The notes beneath the pieces were generated by a model, which did not search any database, was not told the DNA's origin, and was given only the letters and a program-made list of their open reading frames with translations. DNA of 64,000 bases from Acanthaster planci (lineage: Eukaryota; Echinodermata; Asteroidea; Valvatida; Acanthasteridae), in the NCBI RefSeq assembly GCF_001949145.1, contig NW_019091457.1:1203605-1267604 (forward strand), given 5' to 3'. The position numbers were made by a program, and so were the translations under genes. Within the stretch, counting starts at the first letter, position 1. Every line of letters starts with the position of its first letter. Of this stretch, positions 13,055 through 26,700 are shown one piece after another.

Positions 13055-13063
13055 CTTCCTTTT

Positions 13064-13140
13064 CCGGGGACCCCGGGATTTGAACCGGGATCCCCTGGCC
13101 TGGCAGCCAGCTCGCTAACCACCAGGCCGTAGGCCTCTTG
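13064..13140 (-). repeat. tRNA-like sequence, opposite orientation
   Basis: The minus strand reads CCTGGTGGTTAGCGAGCTGG then GGTTCAAATCC (a B box) within a CCCGGG stem. It faces the 12934 element across the shared A/T tract. Confidence 0.6.
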
Positions 13141-13401
13141 GTAGATATAGTTTCGGAACATATATTTAAAGGTTAGGATTGCGCAATTTCAAGAAAGGTC
13201 AGAGGGCACAGCACATTTGCATGTATTTAAATAACAAAACCTGAAATTTCAACACGTCGAAAGACACACAATACACGAAATATTCAGACCTTGCATGTAT
13301 TTCAGTATATTTTAGGTCAAACGTATATTTGCAAACCTTTCTATATTTACTAAAGCTACTCATGTCATTTTCACAGAAATGGGCCATGTACATATACTGT
13401 A

Positions 13402-13812
13402 AGCATGCCTAGTGTTGATCCTGGTCCCCTACTCCCAGGATTAGTCTCAACATGGTCTTTTCCTTTCTCTATAATCTCAAGGACTAGGCCTATGAGTTTT
13501 ATTCCTGTAAAGTACATGTCTAAGTGTAGAATAATAAAAGCCAAATATATTGTACTTACTCCATGCCACGTAGGTGTGCCAGCAATTCCTCAGAGACTAA
13601 TATCTTACGTGTTGTCTTGATGATACACGAAGTCGCGAAAATAAACGGATAAAAGCGACCACCGTGCGCTAATGGTAGCTACACATATGCACGTGTGCCA
13701 CGACACCCATGTGTTGCTTGCAGTGTGTCTGTCTGTAGTCGGTCTGCCATGGTTTTCAATGCAGCGCGAGCTTTGCTTGGTGACATCATGCACGGAGTGC
13801 CTGGCTTATAGC
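13402..13812 (-). repeat. Dispersed repeat family B, copy 2
   Basis: Inverted partner of the 6645-7040 copy, about 6.4 kb away. Both include a GTAAGTAC donor-like site and a TTTACAGG acceptor-like site at matching positions, but the frames between are not conserved. Confidence 0.8.
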
Positions 13813-13869
13813 CTCACCCTGCAATGTTCTGGTGTCTTCCTCAGTCTACGCAGTCCCCCGTCCTACTAG

Positions 13870-14900
13870 TTGTCATCTCCAAGCATTTTTTCCATCAAAT
13901 TCTTCCCCATAAAGGTTTTTCCTCTCAAAACATCACCGCCACCTCCTGGGATCGCTATGCACTGTTTGTAACATTTGTGATGGCTGAATTCGTCACCCGC
14001 TGTGCTGTCGACAGCACACGACCGTAGCACAGCATGGCCAAATTGTGGCGACTGCATCTCTAACGAGGACATCTTCTCCAATCAACTCAAATTTAACGGT
14101 TAGGTCTCGTGAGTTTGTTTCTCCCCAATTCCAGTTTGTCCAAGGTGTCTGTGTTATATTTGTTGTTTTTCATTTCAAGTGGGCGTGGAGGTGGTCCGAG
14201 TATGGAAGATGTCTTACCAAGATATGGACTGAGGCCCATCAGGGCTTCAGAAGGGATGGGGAGAGGTCCCCCCCCCACTTACCCCTAATCTGTCAACAAC
14301 ACACGCCCATTGACAAAAACTGGGGAAAATTAAAAGGACATGGAAAATAGACAAGAAAGACATAAGGGGGATTAAAAATCGACAGTTGTTTCAGAGCGCC
14401 CCCTTCATCAAAAAGCATAGAAATTAATGTTTGAAAATGTGCACTTTCGTTATGTTTAACCATAGAGCAAGGACACAATCATCACAACTTATTTCCAAAT
14501 ACACAATTTGCCAAGATGTGTGTCTAGGAAAAAAATTCATCGTATGACCCTTTTCAACACCCACAAAGTCAATTGTCCGCACATCCACCCACTGATGATG
14601 AACATTTTGCCACTTAGTAGCACCTGCCCCATCAAGGTCTTCTTGTCCAGTGATGGAATTAGAAAATGATCTCGCAAATTAGAGGCACCTGTCCTTTCCA
14701 CGGGACCATGATACACTCTACAGCCAACTCCCTTTCTCAGACAGCCCCTTGGAAAATCACTCCAATTCCTAAACCCTTGGAGGCATTGGGCACAGAACTG
14801 TAACTAAAAAAAAAAAGGTGAACAAGATTGCATGTTCCTACTGCTGTTTTGCTGGCCACACTGAAAACCGCTCTCTCGGTATTTCAAGAGAGTTGCCGCA
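13870..14900. other. No supported gene; contains an 18-bp palindrome
   Basis: TGTGCTGTCGACAGCACA at 14001-14018 is a perfect palindrome. Otherwise only short uninformative frames on both strands. Confidence 0.5.
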
Positions 14901-17900
14901 CGGTCAGCAATCTTTAAAAATCGAAAGATTAATTAAAGGCTGGGACTATTTGTTAACCGTTTACTGGGTTGTGTTCTCAAAGGCATGAAGGGTGTCCCTG
15001 AACACAAAACGGCGAAAGGGGGGCTGGACAAGTACTGCAAGTCAACAATAACTAACTGTGGGATACACGACGGGAATAAATGAATATAAGAACGCTGCGC
15101 AACCATTGTTTTGTATCCATACGTTATGTTTAATATACATTTACATTCATTCAATTTACTATTTTGTCCGTTGACTAATTCAGGCCTATCTAAATACATT
15201 CTACGAGTCAACAATGAAAAAAAAAAAGGTTCTGGCAAATGTCGAGGAAGAGAACAGAACTCCAACATTTAAATAACGGTGGCAACATTGATGCGTCCAA
15301 AACCAATTCTTTGAAAAGGACACCGAGCCAAATGACAAAAAATAATAAAACATCTTGAAATCGACCCAAACACTGAACACAAGTGGTGTAACTTAAGCTG
15401 GGGAGGGGGCAATCTGGCTTGAGATTTTCAAGTTCTTGCCACTTTCTTTGAAGCTGTGGATAAAACAAATTAACCCTAAAATCATATTGAAATTGGAAAA
15501 TTGACAACTGTTAGGGTCGAAGCTACCATACCGAACAAGAATAATTTCGCTTAGAGCAGAACTAAACCACTAACCAATCAAGCCAGCTTGAACAGGTTGC
15601 TTGTTTGAACGTGTTGGCGCGGCACAAAAAAGGTGCTGAGCAACAACGACCTTGAATCAAAAAGGGCCAATATTTCACAGAACAGCTACGGCCGCGCCCG
15701 TACGTCCAAATTACTTGGCTGCGGCTTAAACACGACTCTATGGGAAATGGCTGCTGCCACTGCCATAGGCTCGTGCATGATTGCAAGGCCTAGCCAAGTC
15801 ATTATTGGACACTGCCCTTAGGTCCTGGCTCTATCAAAACTGAAAGCTTGCAGTCAAACACGTTTGACTGGAAAATGCACATTGAGCTCGCTACAAACCG
15901 GAGCAGCACTCAGTATGTCAGACATTTGTTTTAAACTATATGCCAGGGAGACAAAACGAGACAATTTGGTCATTCTTCAACTTCGTGATTCTCGAGGTCT
16001 GTATAATTAAGCCATTAATACTAGTAAAGGTCTATATTAAACAAAAAGAACATAAATAAAATAACAATGGAATTGGAGGATTTGCCAACAAAACAGAAAA
16101 AGGTCTCTTATTCTGAAACATGGCTTTTTGGATCTATGATTTCAACTCAATCTACTGTGCTCAGTACAGAATCAAGCAACTTAAAGCGATTTGAGAGGAA
16201 AAAACATCTTCTATTTGTTTTTTTTCCCCCCTTTTTTACCGAGGGCTACATAAACTATTCAAGTCTGCTCAGAAAACATAAAAAATAAAACTTGTACCTT
16301 CGTGGAAGTCATCATTCTGGGATGACACTACTGCAAAACTTATCATCCAAAAGCCACCCTTGAAGGTTGATGTCTTCTATAGTGTGTGTATGTCGTCCTC
16401 ATCTGACAACAATATGGTTCACCAGGTAACTTAGAGTGAAATAATGAAGTCTGCATATCACAGGCCGAGTGATGCCTATATCTAGCGTCTAGTTCATCTA
16501 AAACCATTTAAGAGCTCTTCAAAGGATAAAGAAAATTGCATTTAGCAAATTTACAAAACAAAGACAATAGAAAACAAATGGAAGGATAGCCCCCCCAAAA
16601 TTCCACAAATAACTTAATGTTAATGTATCGGTGACGGTACAAAGAACATGGCATCCTTCTCAGTCGCCATTGCGGACCAAACTCTCTGGTACCTCTTTTG
16701 ACGTCAGTGCCAAACACACGTAAAACGTTAATATCAAAAACCTTGAAACAAACAATTGCAATGATTGATTCCTTCTGTAAGAGTTGATGGCATTGATCAT
16801 TGGATGATTTAAAGCCAACAATTCATGCACAAGAAAGTGACCTCCACAAATCCAGGAATAGTGTTTTCGCTTCAGCCACATGAAGAAAAACAGAATATGA
16901 AAAATGGTTCTCAAGTTTCTGAGCCACTCGGGAGTGATCTTGCGAGCACCAATCTACTTTGAATAAATTCCACAGAAGTTACACCTGCTTGCAATTGATA
17001 ACATCCAAATGAACAGAACCACTGAACACAGTGACAGCAAAACTCCTTGAAACCAATTTCGTTGAAATAGTAGGATATATAACATACCACCAAAAGGCCA
17101 CGGAAAATATAAATTCACATCGAACGACACAATCCTACGAAAGGTGCTGGCCTGACCAAACAAGGGGAACATTCTGTACCTCAAGGAAATGAAAGAAACA
17201 CCAAAACTGTGAAGAAAAGAAAAAAATGCAATAACAAAACTTCAAGACTGAGTTTCCGACATTGCAAGGTCAGGGGTGCAGAGCACATTTACTTAGTCGT
17301 TCGGGAACTACTGAAGAGCAGTTTAAACTCCCCGCCAAAGGGATCACTTGTACCGATCTCAAAGGCTTGTTTCTTTAACTTCTCATGACTCCATGGTACA
17401 ATTTGTGCATTTTTTTGGCAAGGGAAGGGGAGATGTCGTTCCAACAAAACATAATTGCATCATCGTTGTGGCAAACATACGTATACATCCGTAAAGTGAA
17501 CTGATTTCAATGTGTTTATAATGCACTTAAGACACACTTTTACTGTAATGAGAAAAATCAGGTACGGGAAGTACACAATACCAAAATCAGCAAAGTCAAA
17601 TACAAAAGAAACGACACCTATTATTATTCAGTGCAACTTGTCAACCCTTTTTTTTTTCCAGGAATCACTGACAGTTTAAAAAGCCAAGAAGCCACGTTTT
17701 CCCAGCTCTTTGACCTTTTTCACTTTATCCCATATGGAAAACATCTTGCAACAATGCATCTGAGTTCAGCTTCCAACCCAAAATGTGGTCACAGTCATTT
17801 CTTAGGTTGCCATTTTCACTTGCACAAGTATCGCACTATTAGAGTATTGTCAAGCGGGGGCGCCTTCACTGTTCCTTTATTTCCGAGTAAATAGACAGTA

Positions 17901-18449
17901 TTGCCAAGAAAACTGGAAATCAACCACTACCATGTCAAACTGTGCTCGAGTTATCATGAAAATTGGCATGAATATATGTGTGCATCCGTCACATGTGACA
18001 ATAAATGTTAATGTACGACCATATATATACACAACTGATTTCAAAACTCAACACGAAGTCTTGATGAGGACAATTGGGACCCTGGAGCAATAGAAACAAA
18101 AACAAAAAATGTGCCCCATCACATTTTTTCTATCAACACAAAATACAACTCGGTCAAAATTAAAACTTTGATGTACATGTATTCAGTGAAATTCACCAGA
18201 TTCCGAGCGTATAGTTATGTATCATTTGGATTCTGAGTGGGTACAGTCAGGACTTTCTTATGTGAGCAGGGTAAACGGATATTGAAATAATATTAGCAGA
18301 ATTTCTTCGGCTGCAGCCTGTACATCTTTTGAGTTTCTGGTAATAAACTACACATTATGTGGATACAGTGAATTTGCATTGGAAGTTAATTCAACTTAAT
18401 CGTGTGCCTGTGCAATGAAAGGCGGACACGCAGGGCATAAGATTACAGA

Positions 18450-18640
18450 CAAATGGCCAGTAAAATGGCCGTGATGGCGGTGGCCTCTAGAGGCCACAAC
18501 AGCGAGTGGCCAATAATGTCCACATTGGCAGGTGGCCTGTGAAGGCCACTATGGAAAAGGGGCCGGTAATGGCTGCAATGACAAATGGCATTTAAGGGGC
18601 CACAGTGGCCCACACAGGCCACTATCGGAGGCTTAACCTG
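18450..18640. repeat. TGGCC/GGCCA-rich imperfect repeat patch
   Basis: Many TGGCC and GGCCAC words recur at irregular spacing in both orientations (GTGGCCTCTAGAGGCCAC near the start is a perfect palindrome). Confidence 0.6.
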
Positions 18641-20510
18641 AATGGCAGCTACAAACACGAAGCCTGTCCGAATGCGCAACAAATTGGAAGCCAATAAGGG
18701 CCATGTGTACGTAGGGCAGAAGGCCACAGTGGTCAAGTAATCTGAACTGCCTACAAATGACAACATGAAACCTGACTGCATGAACCCAGATGACACATTT
18801 AAAAGGAGAGAAGATCATATGTCAAACAAACAGTTCAATGAACAACTGAAAAATTTGTAACCTCTTGTGCCTGACACCTCATCGAGTGCACCAAAGAAAT
18901 GGTCAAACGGTTAATAAACCCACCCACCCCCCTTCAAATAAGCAGCTGAAACAAAACAAAAAATCTCATTTCAGGGAACTTCGACATAATTATTTACATT
19001 TGGACTCCAGTCCAATATATGAGAATTTCCCTTTTAAGAATAATCAGCCAGATGTATTACTTGACAGCACTTGCTAGTTAAATTGTACTTGATTGTCAGA
19101 ATACAACTTACCAACACATAAAACAAACACCAGAGAAGATTTCAAAGTTTGTATTTTTTATCACACTGCCTTGAGGCGATGACTGACGGGTATTTGTTAA
19201 AAGTCTGTGAGCCTGAGTGAAATTATGTGAACTATGATACTTTGTTGTTCTGTAAAAGCCCTATTAAATCAGAGGTGAGATAGTTCGGCCACGGTTGGAG
19301 TGTCATCTTCACAGCAATTGGTACTAGTCACAGTGGCTGTGTGGCCCTGTAAAAAAGGCAGGGAGCCCTCAAGAGATCATTTGAAGAAAAGGGGAAATCA
19401 GACAGGCTCGCCGGCATAGACTGGCATGAAGTGACAAAATTGAAAATAACTGGATCTTGAAATGAAAATTGGCCCACAAAATGGGGAAGGGTGTCAGAGT
19501 GAAACTCAGAAGTAACCTCTGCTTGTGAAAACTGTCAAGAAATCCTGGGACTCACAGTTCCGTTATTCTGTCAGAGCATGTGGTGATTCCACAATTTCTA
19601 CAGAGTGATCCATCTCACTTGCAGTGTTGTGGGATTTTTGTGTGTGTGTGGGCCAAGCCACTGCACGACTGACAGGGAGTAAGATGACTCTGGCCTGCCC
19701 AGGTACGCTTTGTACAGGAATGCGATTCTTCAGAAAAGACAAAAAAGATGTTGCTGGCTCATGCTCACAGCAGGGCTCTGGCAACAAGCGGAACCATGGT
19801 GATACTCAAGCACCCTTCAATCATAAATAATTTCGGGTCGTGTTAAAGTGCAGTGTTTCCAGTTGTTGGCTGTCTTCTGTTTGTTCACCTCCTTAAGGAC
19901 ACCAAGTTCGCTTGAAATCTTCCATCACGTCACCAAGCACTGCTGTCCAGTTCTGGCCAATGCTTATCTGAGAGGGCTCTCAATTATGGTCAACTGGCTG
20001 CGTACAGAGTTCACTGGTGAAGTCAGCCAGGCCACTACCATTATGGTAGGAGGTAAATTTAGCCGAGGCATATTCAATCAAAACCATTTACCTATCACGT
20101 ACATGCTGTTCAAAGTGCTTGGAGCGTGCAAAGCAAATCTGTCCACCCTCTGTGGAAATGTGGCCCAACATGGCCTGCTTTTCTGAACACGAGACTTGAT
20201 GAGAGTCACGAAAAAGGGCCCTGTCACTTCTTCTTCACACTGATCGTTTTGAAGTGCGCCCCCAAGAGGATGTGAGCCCTCAAGAGCCCACAACAGGTCA
20301 TTTATATTATCATACACAATGCTTATGCTCCATCACGTTACAACAAATGCAAAGTACCCTCTAGGAAATTCAGTGGAAAAAGTTGCATCTAATGAAAAAA
20401 ACCTTGACATGTCCACACATGCTGACATAATCACAAACATAATATCAACTCATTGCAAAGACTGAACCTTATACATACAAAAAATGAGTGTCTTTTTGAC
20501 CGTAGTCAAT

Positions 20511-20516
20511 TTTATT
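20511..20516 (-). terminator. Candidate BTRC polyadenylation signal AATAAA
   Basis: AATAAA on the minus strand 76 nt past the stop codon. It is the nearest canonical signal. Beta-TrCP mRNAs often have long 3' UTRs, so more distal signals (for example near 17875) may also be used. Confidence 0.35.
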
Positions 20517-20591
20517 TTGGCGTAAAAATTTTTGAATATACCTTGAAGTTCTGTACACCTTTGAGATCGGCTTCAGGTGACGAGATCATCT

Positions 20592-20759
20592 CTACCGTGT
20601 GACATAGGTGTAGGAACGTGAAGGCGATTTGCCTGTGCTGGACAGTGATTCGGTGGGGGGCACATTCAGGAAGTCCCATATCAGGATAGTGTCGTCGTGG
20701 GAACTGCTGACAATCTGGAACTCGTCGAACTGTAGTCTGAACACACGTCCCGTGTGTTC
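20592..20759 (-). CDS. BTRC/FBXW11: Beta-TrCP coding exon 12, C-terminus and stop (residues 457-511)
   Basis: Reads [20 protein letters not shown], then [15 protein letters not shown] and a tail ending [11 protein letters not shown] before TAG, closely matching the vertebrate ending RSPSRTYTYISR. The acceptor follows a long T tract. Confidence 0.97.
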   Translation of the reverse strand, partial: EHTGRVFRLQFDEFQIVSSSHDDTILIWDFLNVPPTESLSSTGKSPSRSYTYVTR

Positions 20760-23700
20760 CTGCATGAAAAAAAAAATGCCATTTAACTCTATAGTGGCAC
20801 AACACTGGCACGATAATAAAGACCACTTCAGGCTATTGCAAGAGCCCATGACACAAGACTGACACAAGACCTCCCGCATGAATTTCAGTAGCATTCCAAA
20901 AACTCCTTTGTCACGCTGTTTGCCCTGTTGTCTGTGACTGGTCTTGTGACTGATCTTGAGATGGGTCTTATATCTGGTTTTGGACAGGTCATGTCTGGTC
21001 TTACATGTATGTCTTGTCTTGAGTCTGGTATTGTACTGTGACTGGTCTTGTGTCTGGTCTTGTGTCTGGTCTCATGACCGGTCTTGTGACTGGTCTTGTG
21101 TCTAGTCTTTTGTCTGGTCTTGTGACTGGTCTTGTGACTGGTCTTGTGACTGGTCTTGAGACTGGTCTTGAGACTGGTCTTGTGACTGGNCTTGTAACTG
21201 GTCTTGTGACAGTCTTGACTACAACACTGCACATCACTAAGGTATTCTCAAGACTGAAATTCCAATGACAACAGTAAATTACTACATATGATGAAACCAC
21301 TCAACATTCCGACTTTGGGGATCATATGGTATTTTTATCACATGATCTGAACAGATCTAAAAAAATCAAGTGAACTAATGACCTGCACCACCAACTTTTT
21401 CCTCAATTGGTTTCTCTGTTACTCACCACTAGCGTTCTCAAGCAGAGGGTCCCTGAGGTAGCCCTTGGGTCAAGCGCAGCTTGGAGATCCCAAACTTTGA
21501 TTTTACTACAAGGATGCAGGAAATACAAATGAAATGCCATACTTCAAGAACAGACCAGATTATCCAAATTTGCTATTCCCCTTTTGAATGCACACAGACC
21601 TCCCCAATTCTTTTTTCTGAAATTATCATGGACTTGAGCGCAGATCCAACTACGCAGGATGCTTGCTAGCATTTCTTTTTTTAACCAGGATTCGTGCCAA
21701 ATGGGTGTGGTCACTTGGATTTGGGCCAAACTGAAACCCAAAGAGAGCACCTCACCAATCATGTGTATGTACATGTACAAGTTGTCACTGTCAAAACCTT
21801 TCATCACTTCGTGCCGGGGTTCCTGGCACCGGAGACCTTAGGTTTATGCGCATAGCCGGGGGGGACCCGAAATTGGACAAAGGAGCTGGGCCTTGTAACA
21901 AAAGACCGTACTCAGAACAAAAGTCCAAGCTGCTGGGAATTGCCAACATTTTGTTCAGTTGTCAATAGCGGAGGTAATCCGTCATTGTTTTGAACCAGTA
22001 CAACACTACATGTATTTGTGACATTCAGGGAGACGCCAGCAGCGCACTGGGCCAATTTCGGGAACAAAGGAAATTACTCAAGACCACACAATCTGGGTTC
22101 TCCTTACAAGGCGGCAGGCCTGGCTGAAATACTCTGGCGTCAATAGATATTGCCTGTCAGATTAGAGTACCCACCAGACAGTCATTCACAGTAAACGAAG
22201 TTATGAATTTTTGATGAATTTTGAAAATGGAAAATCTTGAAAATCCCCCCGGGAACTCATCACGCAAATTCTGATTAAACCCAGCAGCATATGATTAAAA
22301 TACACAAGATCACAAGTGCAATTTCATGTTGTGTAAAAATCTGATTATACAGAGGCACCGTGAAGCATGTTTGATTATGATAGTTGGGCTAAGAGATGCT
22401 GGGCTCTGGTCCATGAATCCAGCACACACACACACATACTTCAACTCTACTTTGACAGGAGGGGAATCAACTCGCTTTGAAACCCCCCTCCCCTCCAAAA
22501 AAAAAGCCAAAACAAAATCGGATGAGTCAGAGGCCAAAATGTCAACGCCTGGCTTAAAGGGGAATTCATCAAATTGCAAAGGGCTAGAATGAAATAAACT
22601 TGAAAATGCACAGCAAGTTAAACTCTCAAAAAGAACAGATTGAAATCTGATATTAAAATGGCTAAGGAGAACAACTGGTGGGCTAAGGGATGAAAATAAA
22701 AACAGGAAAGGGAAGGAAATTAAGGACTAGAGATAAAATGGCAGTTTGACAGCACCAAGATCTTTCCTTTGCACTACCCTCCCCCATCACATCCATTCAT
22801 TTAATTATGGAATAAATGCAGTTTGTGAGCAAATGAGCTTGTCCACCCAGGAGTCAGCCTAAACCCTGATGGCACAGTGGCCTCGAGGGTAATCATCCAC
22901 TCCCTCCGCCCCTCCATCGGAGTGGGTGTTAACTCAGCCGGACCAGAGCCAAAATACTTCATCAGTCCTCATCATCGCTCGGCCTTCAGGCCTACATGAC
23001 TCAGTCTGGCAAAGAGATCCCCCGGGGGGGGGATAGTAGGGGATCCTGACGCAAGATCTGCACAGGAAATAACTGCCCCCTGTCAGAACAGACCAGCAAG
23101 GCCACTAAAGCAGAGAGGGGGGGTTGGGGGGGGGAATCCGATGGAGATGTCAGATTTGCAAAAGGCTGCAAACTGTGACCCGCCAGTCTTCCCTTTGCAA
23201 ACTGTCACGCTGCTGTCATTTCCTGCTTTCATTATCCCGCACGGCAAACAATACCACATTGTCATGACTGCTTGGTTAAATTGACCGTTTGCCAAAGTGT
23301 GGGTGACAGAAAGTGGGGGGCAAAAGGCTGCATGACTCGTCTCCCAAGAAACAATGAAACCGTGTCCATGGTGACGATGACTAAAGACTGACTAAAACAC
23401 AAGGCCGGTTGAACCTTTTAAAGCAAATTGTTGCCTCGGGACTTTCTCCAATCCTTTGATGGGGAGTGCAAAAATGAAAGAAATAATCCATAGCGTGACA
23501 CTCCACTTTCCTAAATGATTCTCTAATTCAAAGGAAAGATTGCACCCAATGGTATTGTATTCAGGGTTTCAACTGGCAAGTTTAAACTAACAGCCATTCT
23601 ATCAGATGAATGCATATTTTTGCAGCCACTCACTTTTCTTGTACTCGGCTAAATTACAAACTTGTTTTTCTCACCAGCTGTAGAGAATCACAACCAAGCA

Positions 23701-26700
23701 ACTAGAACCCTGTCTACCTTAATAGGTTAAAGCCAATCATCCAAACCCTTCAATTCCCTGAAATTTACCAATCCATGCAGAGAAATCACTATTACAACTG
23801 CCGCAGAAGACAGATAGGTGCAAGCAGTTCTGGACACACTCACCCGTCATAGGCCCCACTGACGATGCGCTTGTTGTCAAAGCGAATACAACGCACCAGC
23901 TCCTCGTGTCCCTCTAATACCCTGAGACAAGCGCCGCACTCAATGTCCCATAACCTGTCAGTACCACAACAACAAAAAAACACAGGCTAAGTTCAACGAA
24001 TTCCTACTTTAGGGAAGGGGCACTCCAGCCCCCAAACCTCCAAGGGCACAATTCCTTCTCAGCACAAGCCCTGGTTTTTGCCCTGCTAACACCTACCCTG
24101 ATGTCCATCCAGAGACATGTCTTTCCCAAAGAGGATTTCTCGTCCAACTGGTAACTCCCCATCTATTTTGTCAGGGCACTCATACATAATGTTACTCGCA
24201 CGGTCTTGTCAGGTATGCCCAAGAAATGGCTCACACTATACAGGTTATGCGCTGCTGGCATCTCCATGTCTCCGAAGCGTTTCTTCATTATTTCAATTTA
24301 GTGACAACAAATACACAAAAGGTTTACTCGAACCTATCACAGTAATACAAAATTCTTGCCCTCTCTGAGGACGCGTTGACGCACAACCCCTTTTGACAAC
24401 TTACTCTTTCAAGTAACACACACAACTGGACGAAGTAATTCTATCAACTTCGAGAGATTGTTGAATAGAACATTAACAGATCTTTAATAAATGCTTCATT
24501 ATGATAAAACACGCCTCCAATTCATTTCAACAACCCCCCGAACAAAAATGAGCTACAACCCAAAATAATGTCATTTGTCCTGGGGTTTGGAAATCAATTT
24601 TCTTTGGTAACTCATCATCATGGGATGATGTCATTTGTCAAGGCCAATAGCCCTGGTCAGGTTGATTTCATCTAGTAACCCAGGGAACAGAGTGACTCAA
24701 GGCATGGCTGGTCTCCCTGGGAAATGCACGCATCCAGCTTTTGTGCAACTCACTCTGCAGGCCCGCAAACAACACACACAAGAGTCATCAAGATTCCTGG
24801 CAAGGCTCCAAGGCCTGCCCATGTCTTCTGAATCATGGCGACCATAGCAACAATGCCACGTGCGACTGTGCAGGGAGGAAAAAGGGGACATTTGTATTCG
24901 GGGATGATTGAGTCGTGCCTTGTTGTAAAGGCGGTGTGGGTTTTTAAGTAGCGTAGCATGAGAAGTTGAGAACTTCATTTTGTAAACTCTACGAGAAACT
25001 GCACCTAACCTTTCCAGTACTGATTAAGGTTCCTGAGCAGGGGGCTTTGGATTTTTAATACCTCCCAGCTTTTTCGTGCATTTTCATAACGTCATTACCT
25101 CTAAGACACAATCCCAGATTTGGTTGACTATGAGTGAAACAGTCGCATAGGCTGGTCTTGGAAACCCTAAAGAAACATTCACTGTCGCAAAGCTTAAATT
25201 CCTCGCATTGTACATTTCACAGCCCCTTTCATTAGTTTGTTCATTTGTACGGCTGGAAGTTAGAACTGAAGGCTCTCCTTGTAATGTCAAGTGCTGCCAA
25301 GCTGGTTTGTTCTACCCTTCTCACCTGATTGTGTTGTCGGACGATCCGCTGACCACTAGCCTGTCTCGATACTGTAGACACGCGATGCCTCGCCTGTGAC
25401 CGTTGAGTGTTCGGACGAATTCGCACGTTGAGGTGTTCCATACCTGGACGAGGGCAATACGTGAAAGTTTCAACACATCGGTGGTTTTAAAATAATTGAA
25501 GATTTTCTTTTTCAGTGATTTGTGCAGATAGCCGAATTAATCCTGATTGTTTCAAAGGGACGCCTCAGTCTTGGGATTTTTTTCAACTGCCTGGCTAATG
25601 CAAACTTCACATTAGTCAAATATGAGTCAAATTAGCTTCAAATTAGGGGTTACTACGTTTGAAGTTTGAGATAAAAACGACACTGCTCTAAAATGGTGTG
25701 AGAGGACTGCAGTTCATGCTGAGCTCAGCTCTGGTCCTGAATGACCTAGACAATATAAAAATACATGTACATGTATGCACTACTGTTAACTTCATAGTGC
25801 TTCAAAAAAATCAAGCCAAATTTGCAAAGGTCTTCTTTTCCTTGCCTATGGCATGCACGGCTTACAGTTTCAGGTCGAGGGTGGTCATCCAGGCCAAGGC
25901 AGCATCGGACACTTTGTGAATAGCCCTAACGCCACCAGGGAAAAGCCTCGGTGGATGGTCATTCACGATGTGTGGGACAGTCTGGCCTGGGTAGCCACCG
26001 TCGTAAGAAGGGCTATTGGTCATCCCCCACTTGTGCACTCTACAAGTATCTCACTATTGAAGGACTTCACACAAAGTCACAAGAACCCAAGTCTCAACGT
26101 GAGGAACTAGTTCCACATACAAGAACATTCCATTGTTATGATTCACTCACTTCTAGCAAGGTGTAAGTTCTTCTGAAAACGCTGTCATCTTGTGAAGCAA
26201 CTTACACGGCATCCAAGCCTACCGCCCATCCCAGAGCCTTACCTTGATGGTCCTGTCTCCAGAGGCCGACACGATGTACTTGTCGTCAAAGTCCACCACG
26301 TTGACTGCCGCCCGGTGACCCACCAGCACTCGCCTGAGGTTGATCTCGGTCGCCGACCGCATGTCCCACACTGCGATGGACCGGTCCTAAGCAGGTACCC
26401 GGAAACAGCATACATCTCCCTTAACACTATTCTTTATGTCAGTGTTTTGTCAATGGCAGATTTTTCAAACCCACTATTCTTTACCCGCCAAGATACTGTA
26501 AAGAAATCCTGTGACACATTCTTTGCACACCCTACCAGGCTCTTCTTTTTTGTGATATCAATGTGATGCAGTTGAGCAAAATGAGTCGTCTGTCAAATTC
26601 TTATTTGAAGAAACGTCTCGGAATCAAACATCCAAAGTCAAATCTATTCACATTTCAGCTTCCACTACTGTTGATCAAAGGATTGTGTCAAGGTTGGGAT

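Larger units (their letters stand above)
14900..20591. other. BTRC 3' flank, possible long 3' UTR
   Basis: No coding exon is supported on either strand. The open frames are short and lack homology I recognise. It holds A-rich stretches and a TGGCC-rich patch at about 18460-18640. It may include BTRC 3' UTR; RNA evidence would be needed to set the end. Confidence 0.4.

Noticed and set aside
20885-21300. Frames with repeating HKTS and TRPV peptides
   Set aside because: Produced by the 12-bp minisatellite; both strands and several frames are open for the same reason.
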